The notes: generated by a model from the sequence alone, not told the origin. A stretch of 64,000 nt of DNA from Actinomycetota bacterium (GCA_023475715.1 JAMCVO010000087.1:1-64000); one strand, 5' to 3'. Shown: positions 1 to 9,580, numbered from the stretch's first letter. Made by a program: numbers and translations.

Positions 1-7
1 GATTTTA

Positions 8-394
8 CTATTGACCTGTCTGTGTTTTCTTTACAAGGTCATTATTTTCTGCTGGTTTTTTTACTCCAAATCTGATTAATTTAGAGTCCCGCCAAAGCCT
101 TTCAAGATCATAGTAAAGCCTGTATTCCTCGGTAAAAATATGAATCACAAACTCATCATAGTCCATTAAAATCCAGTTGCCTTCACTGGCTCCTTCAATG
201 CTTATAGCATATAAACCATGCTTTTTTAAATTTAATTCAATTTCCTCTTCTATTCTTTTTGTCAGTTTTGGATTTTTGGCACCTATAATTATAAAATAAT
301 CAGTTATCATAAGCCTTGAACTGACATCAAGAATCTTTATGTAGTCAGCTTTTCTTTCATCAGCAATTCTTGCTGCGAACTTCACTGAATCCAT
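8..394 (-). CDS. rsfS: Ribosomal silencing factor RsfS
   Basis: RsfS (Iojap/DUF143 family) binds ribosomal protein L14 on the 50S subunit and blocks subunit joining when nutrients are short. The 128-residue product has the usual family length. It shows the family pattern of an N-terminal helix with DERKADYIKILDVS, the central ITDYFIIIGAKN strand, and the EGASEGNWILMDYDEFVIHIF segment shortened here to its key part GNWILMDYDEFVIHIF. It lies downstream of the LCP-like gene and yqeK/nadD, the standard nadD-yqeK-rsfS neighbourhood. The start is ATG at 394. Assignment is firm on motif and context. Confidence 0.93.
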   Translation of the reverse strand: MDSVKFAARIADERKADYIKILDVSSRLMITDYFIIIGAKNPKLTKRIEEEIELNLKKHGLYAISIEGASEGNWILMDYDEFVIHIFTEEYRLYYDLERLWRDSKLIRFGVKKPAENNDLVKKTQTGQ

Positions 395-432
395 TAAATT
401 TTTAAATTTCGTTGTACCCTTTTTTTGTCCGG

Positions 433-2340
433 CTATTTTGTATAATCACTCCCTATTATTACGGTTATATCAACCTTGTCTACATTATTTGTCGAAGCAG
501 AGATAACGCCAACACCAAGAACAGTTTTTATTTTTTGGGCCATATCCTGTATGCCTTTCTTGCCTGTAAATGTTATAATCTTTGTTTGGGTATAACCGAA
601 ATTATCAGCATTTGTTGCTTCAATAACTTTGATGGTTGTCCCATTTTTATTTAAATTATCCTCAAGTATGCCTTTTACGGTAGCAGCAATACCTTGCGTG
701 CCTTCCCCGTTCAACACATTTACATTAAAAATAATCTGAGTGGATTCTGATGTTTGGGTGTCACTGGTGCCGGTAGAAGCAGCCGTCTCTCCGGTGTTTG
801 TCTCGCCTATCGATGCTAATGCAGCTTCATAATTAAAATCTTTGCCAATTATTACTACTATGTCTGTGCTCTGTGTACTGTCCTCCTGAGTTGTAATATT
901 GCCGACTTTTAAAACTTTCTTAATATCTTCAGCTGCTGCAAGCATGTTTTGTTCGCCTGATTTAAGTATGATCTGAGTTTCGGCATAATCATAATTATCT
1001 GCATCTCCTACAGTTGTTACATCATATTTTGATTTGCCGTCATCGAACTTGAGACCTTTTAAAAGTTCCGAAGTCTTACCAGCGATACCTCCAACACCAA
1101 CACCATTTAACACAGACAAAGTCAGTGTATCACCTGTTGTCGCTGGTTTCTGTTCACCATTTTGAATCAAATTCTGTTGATTGAATATATCCGCAAGCTT
1201 TGTAACATCCGGAACATAAAAAGTTTTACCTTCAAGCTCGACCGTGCTTCCTTCCAATGCATAAGATTTATTTTTTTCACTGTCAAGTCCGGCAATTGTG
1301 GAAATCAGTTGCGAAAGCTCTTCCAGGTTCAAATCTGTATCTATATAATCCTTTATTTTTGTAAAATTTTTAGCCATGTCACCTTCTTTTTCACCTATTA
1401 TTTTTTTTGCCAGACTGTCCAAAAGAATTTTTTGTTTTGAAACGCTTGCAACCGGTACATCTGTATTAACTCCGCTGAAATAGTTCAGAAAGCTCAAAGC
1501 AGTCTCCCCGTTAATTATATTATCTCCTTGCTTTAATTCTATCTTGGAGCCATCCCCCGCGGTAATCGTTATATTCTCACCCAGTTTTAAGTTCATGCCT
1601 TCCAGTTTATTGACAATATTCACAATATCCATGAGTATGTAATTATTCACATCCATACCCAGAGTGTTCTTAAGAGTAAGTTTTAAAAGATCCATACCGC
1701 CAAACCCGACAGACTTGTTTACACTATCGAGCCCGAAACCTGGAATCTCCATAAGAGTATTTACAGGTACGGAAAGTGTTGTCATTTCCGTTTTTGCGCT
1801 TGAATATTTGGAAAAGAGAATAGAATTCAATTCAGGTTCAAGAAGATTATTGCCTGCGCCGGCTATCACTATGTTTAAATCTTTACCTAACTTAAGGGCA
1901 CTTGGAACCACTATCACCTGTTCTGTTGCTGTAGTTGCTGCGCTATCTTGTGAAAAGAATTTATTTTTAATATATCTGTAACCAAATACAATGCCTACTG
2001 CAACCACAACCAAAACAGACATGATTAAAATTGTTGAAAATATGATTCTTCTTCTTTTTTTCTTATTCTTTACTCCTTCATTTCTAACTCCGTTTACATC
2101 ATATTCTCCATCTTCGTAATCCTTAAATTCGAAATCGGAATCTTTAAAGAAATCGTCATCCAAATTTTCATTTTTTATACCTTTACGCTCTCTCTCCCTA
2201 AAAGGTTGATTGCGGTCATCATCAATGCCGGGGTCCTTAAAGTCGTCATCGCTTTTGGAAGAGTAATGACTGAAAAGATCATCATTTTCATTCTGATCAT
2301 CTTCGCCATTAAAATTTGAATTGCTGTCATCTGACGCCAT
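433..2340 (-). CDS. Membrane-anchored LCP-like protein with two LytR_C domains
   Basis: About 635 residues. Residues 1-95 are acidic and low complexity, followed by a KKKRRR stretch and one membrane segment at about 99-121. An LCP-like domain follows (about 150-300), recognisable by LSVPVNTLMEIPG and a VNKSVGFGGMDLL segment. Two LytR_C domains follow, starting near LTLSVLNGVGVGGIAG and NVNVLNGEGTQGIAA. In active LCP ligases, which attach wall polymers to peptidoglycan, the S-x-P-R-D motif carries a catalytic Arg; here it reads SVPVNT, so the enzyme may be inactive or a scaffold. The start at ATG 2340 is chosen because GGAGG sits 8 bases upstream. It overlaps the end of yqeK by 14 bases. Its place between yqeK and rsfS is common in Gram-positives. 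Function is inferred. Confidence 0.75.
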   Translation of the reverse strand: MASDDSNSNFNGEDDQNENDDLFSHYSSKSDDDFKDPGIDDDRNQPFRERERKGIKNENLDDDFFKDSDFEFKDYEDGEYDVNGVRNEGVKNKKKRRRIIFSTILIMSVLVVVAVGIVFGYRYIKNKFFSQDSAATTATEQVIVVPSALKLGKDLNIVIAGAGNNLLEPELNSILFSKYSSAKTEMTTLSVPVNTLMEIPGFGLDSVNKSVGFGGMDLLKLTLKNTLGMDVNNYILMDIVNIVNKLEGMNLKLGENITITAGDGSKIELKQGDNIINGETALSFLNYFSGVNTDVPVASVSKQKILLDSLAKKIIGEKEGDMAKNFTKIKDYIDTDLNLEELSQLISTIAGLDSEKNKSYALEGSTVELEGKTFYVPDVTKLADIFNQQNLIQNGEQKPATTGDTLTLSVLNGVGVGGIAGKTSELLKGLKFDDGKSKYDVTTVGDADNYDYAETQIILKSGEQNMLAAAEDIKKVLKVGNITTQEDSTQSTDIVVIIGKDFNYEAALASIGETNTGETAASTGTSDTQTSESTQIIFNVNVLNGEGTQGIAATVKGILEDNLNKNGTTIKVIEATNADNFGYTQTKIITFTGKKGIQDMAQKIKTVLGVGVISASTNNVDKVDITVIIGSDYTK

Positions 2341-2992
2341 TTTTAATACCTCCAAGGATATTGTTCCAAATTTTACTTGTATCAGGGTGAAGAAACTTAT
2401 TTTTTGTTATTAAATACATTATATTACTTTTATAAACTTCCAGTAAACACAAATTAATATTTTTGCCCGATAGACTTCTTAGGTAATCGATATTTTCATA
2501 ACTCCTTGTTTCCTCAATTTTATCGGATATATACAGAATCTTATCTATAATATCCATTTTGCAGGAACCTATGGTATGGTATTTTATTGCATTAAGAATG
2601 CCCCTATCCTTTATACCAAAATCTCTTTTAATTAGATAAGGTGCTAAAAATCCATGTAGCAGCGGCTCGCACGCAAGTTCGAACTTACTTAATTTTATTT
2701 TTTCCCTTTCTGCTGTTTTAATAAGATCCTGTGGCAAAAAAATTTTACCATAATCATGAAGAATGCAGGAAATGCATAATTTATAAAAGAGCCTTTCCGG
2801 TTTTCCAAAGCTGGTTGATTTATTTAAATATATATTTGCAAGTTTTCCTGCATAATTCAATGTTGAAATCGAATGATCATATAGATCAGAGGGCATCCTG
2901 GCTTCAATTATTTTTTTTAACTCTTCGATAAAGTTTTCCTGCTGGTTATTCAAACAAAATGCAGTTTTATTTTTATTATTGATATAAGTCAT
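2327..2992 (-). CDS. yqeK: YqeK-type HD-domain diadenosine tetraphosphate hydrolase
   Basis: HD-superfamily metal-dependent phosphohydrolase of the YqeK group, which cleaves Ap4A symmetrically to two ADP. The 221-residue product has the metal-binding set: [10 protein letters not shown] near residue 40, SCILHDYGK near residue 92, the EPLLHG segment near 115, and [23 protein letters not shown], where the last D serves the site. It begins inside the 3' end of nadD (17-base overlap) and runs into the LCP-like gene, so it is translationally coupled in a nadD-yqeK-LCP-rsfS operon. Substrate is by family. Confidence 0.88.
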   Translation of the reverse strand: MTYINNKNKTAFCLNNQQENFIEELKKIIEARMPSDLYDHSISTLNYAGKLANIYLNKSTSFGKPERLFYKLCISCILHDYGKIFLPQDLIKTAEREKIKLSKFELACEPLLHGFLAPYLIKRDFGIKDRGILNAIKYHTIGSCKMDIIDKILYISDKIEETRSYENIDYLRSLSGKNINLCLLEVYKSNIMYLITKNKFLHPDTSKIWNNILGGIKNGVR

Positions 2993-3596
2993 TCTTCAAT
3001 AAATAATTGCAAACACTCTCGGGTAATAAATATTTAATTGGTCTGCCGGTTTTGATTCTTTCTCTAATATCAGTAGAAGAAATTGCCAAAGCAGGAATTT
3101 CCATTACATAGATACTGTTTTTAGTTATTTCAGAATTTGCATTACTCCCAAAAAGTTTTTTCTTAAGTTCTTCAATTCTTGAGAGATTATAACCCGGCCT
3201 CGTGGCAGCTATGAACTTGCATAAAGTAATTACCTCTTCCGTATTTTTCCATGTCAGGATTTCAAGTATCGCATCTGCACCGGTTATAAAATAAAAGGTT
3301 GTACCTTCACCATACATAGATTTCAGTTCTTTAAGGGTATCAATTGTATAAGATTTAACCTTTCTTTCTGTTTCGATCCTGGATACAAAGAAATGGCTGT
3401 TGGAAGCGGTTGCCATTACCGTCATCATATATCTGTCTTCGGGGCTTGCCAATCTGCAATTTGTTTTATGAGGAGGTTGACCTGTGGGAATAAAAATAAC
3501 CCTGTCAAGCTTGAACTGGCTCAAGGCTTCTTCGGCTGTCACAAGGTGGCCGTAATGTATTGGATTAAAGGTGCCACCCATAATACCTATTTTCAT
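2976..3596 (-). CDS. nadD: Nicotinate-nucleotide adenylyltransferase
   Basis: Transfers AMP from ATP to nicotinate mononucleotide, the penultimate step of NAD synthesis. The product starts [18 protein letters not shown], the nucleotidyltransferase GxxxPxHxGH signature, and carries the C-terminal [10 protein letters not shown] motif (equivalent to ISSTxxR). I chose ATG 3596 (206 residues, seven bases after proA) rather than a longer in-frame start at 3629 inside proA, since homologues begin just before the glycine-rich loop. It is coupled to yqeK downstream. Confidence 0.93.
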   Translation of the reverse strand: MKIGIMGGTFNPIHYGHLVTAEEALSQFKLDRVIFIPTGQPPHKTNCRLASPEDRYMMTVMATASNSHFFVSRIETERKVKSYTIDTLKELKSMYGEGTTFYFITGADAILEILTWKNTEEVITLCKFIAATRPGYNLSRIEELKKKLFGSNANSEITKNSIYVMEIPALAISSTDIRERIKTGRPIKYLLPESVCNYLLKNDLYQ

Positions 3597-3603
3597 ATTT
3601 TTT

Positions 3604-4860
3604 TTAACTTCTAATCTGGCCATTTCCATAAATTATAAACTTATTTGTTGTAACCTGCCTTAGGCCCATAGGACCTCTCCAGTGAAGTTTTTGGGTACTT
3701 ATTCCTAGTTCTGCTCCCATTCCAAATTCCCCGCCATCGGTAAATCTGGTAGAAGCATTTACATATACTGCAGATGAATCAACATATTTTGTAAAATAAC
3801 CCGAGTTTTTATAGCTTGATGTAATAATTGCATCCGAATGGCCGGAACCATATTTATTTATATGTCTTACGGCATCTTCAATACTTTCTACAACTTTAAC
3901 TGCCATAATCAGATCAAGATATTCTTCATACCAGTCTTCCTCAGCCGCTGTTTTAGCTTCAGGAAAAATTTCTATTGTTTTGCTGCAGCCTTTAATTAAA
4001 ACATTCTCACTTTGGAGACTTTTCAAAACTTTTGGCAATAGCTTCAAAGCAACATCTTTATGTATCAGCAGCTTTTCCGCTGCATTGCAAACACTGGGCT
4101 TTTGCGTTTTGGAATTGATAATAATATTAATTATGGTTTCATCATTTATATCTTCAAGAATGTTGTCTATATAAATATGACAGTTGCCAATTCCAGTTTC
4201 AATTACGGGAATTTTTGATTTCTGAACCACGCTGTCAATAAGATTTTTGCCGCCCCTTGGTATCAATACATCGATATAATCCCTGAGCTGCATCAATTTT
4301 TCAGTATCCTCTCTTTCTGCTGTAGGAACAATTTGAACTATATCTTCAGGGAGATCATTCCCTGAAAGTGACTTTCTCATTATTTCAGTAATTTTTTTAT
4401 TCGTGGCAAGAGCATGGCTGCTGCCTCTTAAAATAACACAGTTGCCTGCCTTTATGCATAAAACAGAGGCATCGACAGTTACGTTTGGTCTTGCTTCATA
4501 TACTATCCCTATCACTCCAAATGGAACTCTGATATTTTTAAGAATAAGCCCATTTGGCAGATCGTATCCAAATATAACCTCTCCGACAGGATCGGTAAGT
4601 TCAACTACGGAATCGATGCTTGAAGCAATTTTTTTAATCCTTGACTCATCAAGCTTCAATCTGTCAAGCATACTTTCCGATATTTGCATTTTTTTGGATC
4701 TTTCCATATCCGACTTATTTGCTTCAATTATTTCGCCGGATTTCAAAACAAGATTTCTGGAAATATCTTTTAAGATCTTATTTTTGATATCAGTTTTAGC
4801 ATTTGCAATAACTGACTGGCAATTTTTTGCTCTTTTCGCAATATCAAGTATTAAATCCAT
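3604..4860 (-). CDS. proA: Glutamate-5-semialdehyde dehydrogenase
   Basis: NADPH-dependent reduction of gamma-glutamyl phosphate to glutamate semialdehyde, the second step of proline synthesis. The 418-residue product shows [15 protein letters not shown], the [10 protein letters not shown] segment, and the catalytic cysteine in [12 protein letters not shown]. The C-terminal [20 protein letters not shown] is characteristic of GPR. It sits 66 bases downstream of proB and shares its direction, so the two probably form one transcript. Confidence 0.96.
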   Translation of the reverse strand: MDLILDIAKRAKNCQSVIANAKTDIKNKILKDISRNLVLKSGEIIEANKSDMERSKKMQISESMLDRLKLDESRIKKIASSIDSVVELTDPVGEVIFGYDLPNGLILKNIRVPFGVIGIVYEARPNVTVDASVLCIKAGNCVILRGSSHALATNKKITEIMRKSLSGNDLPEDIVQIVPTAEREDTEKLMQLRDYIDVLIPRGGKNLIDSVVQKSKIPVIETGIGNCHIYIDNILEDINDETIINIIINSKTQKPSVCNAAEKLLIHKDVALKLLPKVLKSLQSENVLIKGCSKTIEIFPEAKTAAEEDWYEEYLDLIMAVKVVESIEDAVRHINKYGSGHSDAIITSSYKNSGYFTKYVDSSAVYVNASTRFTDGGEFGMGAELGISTQKLHWRGPMGLRQVTTNKFIIYGNGQIRS

Positions 4861-4926
4861 ATAGACTTCCTATTAAAATTTTAAATATTATAACATAAAA
4901 AAATCATTTAAATTAAACGTGAGCCG

Positions 4927-6075
4927 TTAGCTTTTTTGACCTTTTTCATTAAAGACTACAAGACTATCTCTATGTATCACTTCATGGCATAAAGCCGAAC
5001 CGAATTCTGCCAATATCTGCTTGTCATTTTTACCCATTAACCTGCTTATTTCATTATTGGAAAAATTACTGATGCCTTTTGCTATCAGTTTATCCCCGGC
5101 TGAGAATACTTTAAGCGTATCTCCTTTGCTGAATTGACCTTCAACTTTAATAATACCCACCGGAAGAATACTTCTGCCCTTATTTGCGACAGCATCTTCG
5201 GCTCCACTGTCAATTACAATCTTTCCTTTTGAACCGGTACCAAAGGCAATCCATCTTTTGACACTTTTAACCTTATGTGAAGTCTGTGGTGCAAAAAATG
5301 TACCTATTTTTTCAAAACTGACTATCTTTTTTAAAACATCCGGAGTTTTGCTGTGGGTGATAACCATGGCAATCCCCGAAAATGAGCACACCTTGGCAGC
5401 TTTTATTTTTGAAATCATCCCACCCGATCCATACATAGAGCCAACACCGCCTGCAAGCTTCTCAATCCCAGGTGTAACCTTTTCAACAAATGAGATAAGC
5501 TTTGCATCTTTATATTCCTGTGGATTTCTGTCGTATAGCCCCTCAATATCGGATAGGATTATTAATAAATCCGCCTCGGCAAGACTTGCAACCAGAGCCG
5601 CCAGTTTGTCATTTTCACCAAATTTTATCTCTTCGACCGCGGAGCTGTCATTCTCATTTATTACCGGTATCACTTTTAGTCTAAGAAGATTTTCGATCGT
5701 ATTTTTTATATTTAAATATTGAGTCCGTCTGGTAGTATCTTCCCGTGTTAAGAGAATCTGACCAATTTTCAGACCATGCCTTGCAAATAAATCACTGTAG
5801 GTTCTCATAAGCTCAACCTGTCCAACAGAAGCAGCTGCCTGCAGGGAAGCTATGTCCTTTGGCCTTGAAGAAATTTTCAGGTATTTTAATCCTGCCGCAA
5901 TGGCACCACTGGTTACAATAATTACTTCTATCTGCTGTTTGACGAGTCCCGAAATCTCAGAAGAAAATTTTTCCATATTGGATAAATCAAGCCCGCCGTC
6001 CTTCATTGTCAGGCTGCTGGAACCAATTTTTATTACTACTCTTTTAATTTTTTTAAAAAATTTTTTTCTTTTCAT
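4927..6075 (-). CDS. proB: Glutamate 5-kinase with PUA domain
   Basis: Phosphorylates glutamate, committing it to proline. The N-terminal amino-acid kinase domain (about 1-260) has KRVVIKIGSSSLT, VTSGAIAAGLKYL, PVINENDSSAV and GSGGMISKIKAAK. A C-terminal PUA domain (about 280-365) is present, as in many bacterial ProB. Length of 382 residues is near the usual 370-380. The preferred start is the ATG at 6075, 18 bases after the obgE stop. The upstream poly-T/A run gives no clear Shine-Dalgarno. Confidence 0.95.
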   Translation of the reverse strand: MKRKKFFKKIKRVVIKIGSSSLTMKDGGLDLSNMEKFSSEISGLVKQQIEVIIVTSGAIAAGLKYLKISSRPKDIASLQAAASVGQVELMRTYSDLFARHGLKIGQILLTREDTTRRTQYLNIKNTIENLLRLKVIPVINENDSSAVEEIKFGENDKLAALVASLAEADLLIILSDIEGLYDRNPQEYKDAKLISFVEKVTPGIEKLAGGVGSMYGSGGMISKIKAAKVCSFSGIAMVITHSKTPDVLKKIVSFEKIGTFFAPQTSHKVKSVKRWIAFGTGSKGKIVIDSGAEDAVANKGRSILPVGIIKVEGQFSKGDTLKVFSAGDKLIAKGISNFSNNEISRLMGKNDKQILAEFGSALCHEVIHRDSLVVFNEKGQKS

Positions 6076-6092
6076 AACCAGCCTGAAATTGC

Positions 6093-7400
6093 TTAATCCG
6101 TGAGTTCAAAAACAAGTTTTCCTATAATCACAGTGGCACCTTCATGAACCCCCATTTTTTTTAGTCTATCACCAATTTTCATCTTTTTTAATCTATATCT
6201 TAAATAATCCAGAGCCTCTTCATTCCCTAAATCCATCATGGCAACCATTCTTTCAAGCTTTTTGCATTTTATGATAAACTCACTGCCTTCTTTAAGTATA
6301 TCTAACCTGTCCTCACTGAGTTTTGTATTATCTATTGTATAAGATCTAAAATCAATTTTACCAGCGAGTTTTGAATTTTCTTCTCGTTCCCGGACCCTGA
6401 TTTTACTGATTTTTTCATAAAGGTTTGCTTTCAAATCATTAAGCCCTTCTCCGGTGATGGCTGATATTATCAGCACGGGTTTGCCGCTTTTTTTTACAAG
6501 TTTTTCCCTGACAGCATTGAGTTCGGTTTTATCCTGGAAAAGGTCAGCTTTATTAATTACTATTAAATAATCTTTTTTAAATAAGTTTAAATCGTAAAGC
6601 TTTAACTCTTTTCTCATAATTTGAAAAGTTTCCACCAAGCTGGATATTTTATCTTCATAAATTACCTGCTGCCCATCAAGAATAATTACAAGCACTTTGG
6701 ACCTCATTATATGTCTCAAGAATTTATCCCCAAGACCCGTTCCCTGATGTGCCCCTTCTATTATCCCGGGTATGTCGGCAACAACAAAAGCATCCTCCCG
6801 GAATGATACTACTCCAAGATTGGGGACAAGCGTGGTAAATGGATAGTCGGCAATCTTTGGCCTTGCAGCAGAAATTCTGCTTATTATTGTGGACTTGCCT
6901 GCATTTGGAAAACCTACCAGAGAAGCGTCGGCAACGAGCCTCAGCTCCAGCTCGATCCATCTTTCCTCCACTGTCTCACCTTTTTCTGCAAAACCAGGGA
7001 ATCTCCTCCCTTGAGAAGTAAAGCTTGCATTTCCCCTGCCTCCGATACCTCCTTCTGCAATTAAGATTTCACTGCCTTCTGTTTTAAGATCTGCAATTAA
7101 CAAACCTCTGTCTTTTATCATGGTACCTACCGGAACTTCGATATCAATTTCGTCACCATTTTTGCCATTTTTATTGTTTGGCATGCCATTCTGCCCGTTC
7201 TGAGCTCTGAAATGCACCTTTTTTTTAAAACCATAAAGTGTGTTTACATTGCTGCTGGCCTTAATTATTACGTTTCCGCCTCTTCCACCGCTTCCCCCGC
7301 TGGCAATTTTTTTTCTGCTCCCCTTGCGATAGAAAAAGCTTATCATGCCGTTTCCGCCATCGCCTGCCTTAATATTTATCTTTGCTTCGTCTAAAAACAT
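6093..7400 (-). CDS. obgE: GTPase Obg/CgtA
   Basis: Ribosome-associated GTPase acting in 50S assembly and stress control. The 435-residue product has the glycine-rich Obg fold (about 1-158), a G domain with GFPNAGKST (P-loop), DIPGIIEGAHQGTGLGDKFLRHI (switch II region, DxPG), NKAD and SAITGEG, and a C-terminal OCT domain (about 350-435). It is first in the obgE-proB-proA run, the reverse of the usual rplU-rpmA-obg order, because rpmA-rplU lie beyond the two plus-strand genes. Confidence 0.97.
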   Translation of the reverse strand: MFLDEAKINIKAGDGGNGMISFFYRKGSRKKIASGGSGGRGGNVIIKASSNVNTLYGFKKKVHFRAQNGQNGMPNNKNGKNGDEIDIEVPVGTMIKDRGLLIADLKTEGSEILIAEGGIGGRGNASFTSQGRRFPGFAEKGETVEERWIELELRLVADASLVGFPNAGKSTIISRISAARPKIADYPFTTLVPNLGVVSFREDAFVVADIPGIIEGAHQGTGLGDKFLRHIMRSKVLVIILDGQQVIYEDKISSLVETFQIMRKELKLYDLNLFKKDYLIVINKADLFQDKTELNAVREKLVKKSGKPVLIISAITGEGLNDLKANLYEKISKIRVREREENSKLAGKIDFRSYTIDNTKLSEDRLDILKEGSEFIIKCKKLERMVAMMDLGNEEALDYLRYRLKKMKIGDRLKKMGVHEGATVIIGKLVFELTD

Positions 7401-7538
7401 TTTTTAAATTTTAGAAACAATATTTTTGCTAATATTTGATTATTATATATTATAATTTATAATAATTGTCTATTTATCTCATTTTTTAAACAGGCAATTT
7501 TTTATTGCTGTTAAATATTTTCAGGACCGTTCAATTAT

Positions 7539-8426
7539 ATGCTTGTTTATTTTTTTCTAATAATAGTGGGGTTATTTGCCGGTCTCATCGGTTCGACAAT
7601 AGGCATCGGTGGGGGACTGCTTATTGTCCCAATCCTATCGCTGGCAATGAAAATTCCAATCCATGCAGCAATTGGAACAAGCATAGTTGCAGTGCTGGCG
7701 ACTTCAGTAGCTTCCTCCCGGCGCTTCATTAAAAAAGGGGTGACAAACATTCCTCTCGGAATGGTTCTTGAAATTCCAACAACTTTTGGAGCCATACTTG
7801 GCAGTTTATTGGTCGTATATATAAAAAATAACATTTTGTTTGCAATATTCGGAATTTTCGTATTTGCTGCAGGATTGTTTACATTTTTAAAAAACAGGTT
7901 TAAAAAACCGGATCCGATTTTATCTAAAGTTATAAATGGATCCTTCAATAAAACCTCAGATACCAGCAAAACAACCGAAAAAGCAAATTCGGCAATATTT
8001 GATTCAGAATATTATGAAGAAACATTAAAAAAGCATATCAAATATCATGTAGTCAAACTTCCGGCAGGTTTGGGCATTTCTTTTTTTGCAGGTTTTTTTT
8101 CAGGGCTTCTGGGAATTGGCGGCGGAATAATCAAAGTACCGGCATTGAATGTAATTATGGACGTACCCCTGAAAGCTGCAACAGCAACCAGCAGCTTCAT
8201 GATCGGTATAACGGCTGTAGTGTCTTCGATAATTTATTTTTATAATGGTTATATAAATCCACTGATTACGATCCTTATTGTTTTCGGTGTCCTTGCCGGC
8301 TCTACTTTTGGTTCATTTATAGCAGGTAAACTGGCGGCCAGAAACATTGCTTTTATAATACTTACCGTGTTTTCCATAATAGGAATGCTGATGTTTCTCA
8401 GGGCTTTTAATATATTAAATTATTAA
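7539..8426 (+). CDS. TauE/SafE family sulfite/organic anion exporter
   Basis: Integral membrane protein of 295 residues with about eight hydrophobic segments. Two internally related halves each carry the family glycine motif, STIGIGGGLLIVPIL at about 23-38 and GLLGIGGGIIKVPALN at about 187-203. TauE/SafE proteins move sulfite, sulfoacetate or related anions, but the substrate cannot be read here. It is transcribed divergently from obgE with an AT-rich 138-base gap. A DUF1634 membrane protein follows 21 bases later, a recurring pair. Confidence 0.85.
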   Translation: MLVYFFLIIVGLFAGLIGSTIGIGGGLLIVPILSLAMKIPIHAAIGTSIVAVLATSVASSRRFIKKGVTNIPLGMVLEIPTTFGAILGSLLVVYIKNNILFAIFGIFVFAAGLFTFLKNRFKKPDPILSKVINGSFNKTSDTSKTTEKANSAIFDSEYYEETLKKHIKYHVVKLPAGLGISFFAGFFSGLLGIGGGIIKVPALNVIMDVPLKAATATSSFMIGITAVVSSIIYFYNGYINPLITILIVFGVLAGSTFGSFIAGKLAARNIAFIILTVFSIIGMLMFLRAFNILNY

Positions 8427-8447
8427 CAGATTAACCGATTATTCAAT

Positions 8448-8801
8448 ATGAACAGAAATTTATATAAAATTTTGACAATCGGACTGGTTATCAGTTTGGC
8501 ATTTATGATTGCCGGCTTTACTTTTGGTATGTTTAATAATGTAAGCAGGGAAAATATTTTTAAAATTTCAGAAGACAATATTAAACTGGACAAATTTATT
8601 TCTGAATTAAAAAACAATAAGGAATTTGATCCATTGCTGCTTTCATCTGTCGGGATATTGATAATGATAGCAATACCTGTTATTTCTGTTTTTTTTGCAT
8701 TAACCTATTTTTTAATTAAAAAAAATTACAGACTGTTTGTGATATGCATCGGTGTATTGCTTGTTCTTATCTTAAGTGCAATTGCAGGCTTTTTAATCTA
8801 G
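8448..8801 (+). CDS. DUF1634 membrane protein, TauE/SafE partner
   Basis: A 117-residue protein with three membrane segments (about 9-29, 65-90, 95-116). The pattern SVGILIMIAIPVISVFFALTYF resembles DUF1634 proteins, which occur next to TauE/SafE transporters and are thought to be accessory subunits. Evidence is topology plus adjacency. The gene ends only 19 bases from the stop of convergent rpmA, and I see no strong terminator hairpin between them. Confidence 0.65.
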   Translation: MNRNLYKILTIGLVISLAFMIAGFTFGMFNNVSRENIFKISEDNIKLDKFISELKNNKEFDPLLLSSVGILIMIAIPVISVFFALTYFLIKKNYRLFVICIGVLLVLILSAIAGFLI

Positions 8802-8820
8802 CGGTTTAACCTGTATAGAC

Positions 8821-9075
8821 TTATGCTGATACTATGTTTACAATTTTGCCTTTTTTACTGTTTGCCAGAAATTCAACGACTCCATCAGCTTTTGCAAAAA
8901 GAGTATGATCCCTGCCAATACCAACATTTATACCAGGTCTGAATTTGGTGCCTCTTTGCCTTATTATAATATTGCCTGCAACTACTTTTTGGCCACCTGA
9001 CATCTTGACACCAAGAAACTTGGGTTTGCTGTCCCGTCCGTTTTTGCTGCTTCCGACACCTTTTTTACTTGACAT
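8821..9075 (-). CDS. rpmA: 50S ribosomal protein L27
   Basis: L27 contacts tRNA at the peptidyl transferase centre. The 84-residue product keeps [32 protein letters not shown] and the [13 protein letters not shown] segments. The N-terminus is SSKKGVG where most L27 have AHKKGGG, and no cleavable N-terminal extension precedes it. The ATG has GGAGG seven bases upstream. It is 13 bases after rplU, with no Prp protease gene between, consistent with the absence of an N-terminal extension. Confidence 0.97.
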   Translation of the reverse strand: MSSKKGVGSSKNGRDSKPKFLGVKMSGGQKVVAGNIIIRQRGTKFRPGINVGIGRDHTLFAKADGVVEFLANSKKGKIVNIVSA

Positions 9076-9088
9076 GATTAAACCTCCG

Positions 9089-9403
9089 CTACTTTGTACT
9101 TATCTTTTCCAGATGAAGGAGAGTTAATAGCTGTCTATGTCCGACTTTTCTTTTATATCTCTTCTTTGCCTTAAACTTGAATGCTATTACCTTATCGCCC
9201 TTAAACTGTTTTTTAATTGTTGCTTCTATAACAGCTTTCCCGACATTTGGAGAACCAATTTCAATCTTATCACCATCGCTAATCATATTAACTTCAGGTA
9301 ATTTAATTTTGTCTCCCTCTTTGCCTTCTATTCTTTCAACAACTATGTCTTTATTTTCCTCAACTTTATACTGTTTTCCGCCAGTTGTAATTACAGCGTA
9401 AAT
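9089..9403 (-). CDS. rplU: 50S ribosomal protein L21, apparent ATT start
   Basis: L21 binds 23S rRNA. Reading from 9403 gives a 104-residue protein that starts (M)[13 protein letters not shown] and ends in the [12 protein letters not shown] region, a full-length L21. The first codon is ATT, preceded at six bases by AAGGAGG, the best ribosome-binding site in this stretch. No in-frame ATG, GTG or TTG lies between this point and the in-frame TAA at 9440-9442. An ATG at 9286 would delete the conserved first third of the protein. The call is therefore ATT initiation, or else a base error or mutation at the third position. It is co-transcribed with rpmA. Confidence 0.93.
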   Translation of the reverse strand: MYAVITTGGKQYKVEENKDIVVERIEGKEGDKIKLPEVNMISDGDKIEIGSPNVGKAVIEATIKKQFKGDKVIAFKFKAKKRYKRKVGHRQLLTLLHLEKISTK

Positions 9404-9409
9404 TTTGGG

Positions 9410-9416
9410 CCTCCTT
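9410..9416 (-). promoter_or_regulatory. Strong ribosome-binding site deciding the rplU start
   Basis: AAGGAGG on the minus strand, six bases (CCCAAA) before the ATT codon at 9403. It is the only good Shine-Dalgarno in the upstream region and fixes the initiation site despite the unusual codon. Confidence 0.85.
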
Positions 9417-9479
9417 AAATTTTCTTCTAAATCTATCGATTTAAATCAACTATTTTTTCTTTTAAAATCGCAAAGGGAA

Positions 9480-9509
9480 ATACTAACATAATTTAAACCA
9501 ATATGTCAA
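9480..9509 (-). promoter_or_regulatory. Sigma-70-type promoter for rplU-rpmA
   Basis: On the minus strand a perfect TTGACA (9504-9509) is followed after 18 bases by TAGTAT (9480-9485), 4/6 matches to the -10 consensus. Predicted transcription starts near 9473, leaving a leader of about 70 bases before L21. The leader could hold autoregulatory structure, which I did not resolve. Confidence 0.7.
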
Positions 9510-9529
9510 TACTGTTTCCCGGACAAGTT

Positions 9530-9580
9530 AGCATCTAAAATTTCGTGATAAAAAATAAATTGATAAGCCATGATGGGCAT
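9530..9580. repeat. Dispersed repeat copy 1 (paired with 59827-59880)
   Basis: On the plus strand it contains GCATCTAAAATTTCGTGATA and then, after about 18 variable bases, AGCCATGATGGG. The same two blocks occur in reverse orientation at 59827-59880 between smpB and ssrA. It lies in the rng-rplU gap immediately upstream of the rplU promoter. Confidence 0.7.

Noticed and set aside
9089..9286. A short L21 starting at ATG 9286.
   Set aside because: It would lose the conserved N-terminal 39 residues and lacks a good RBS, while the upstream sequence encodes clear L21.
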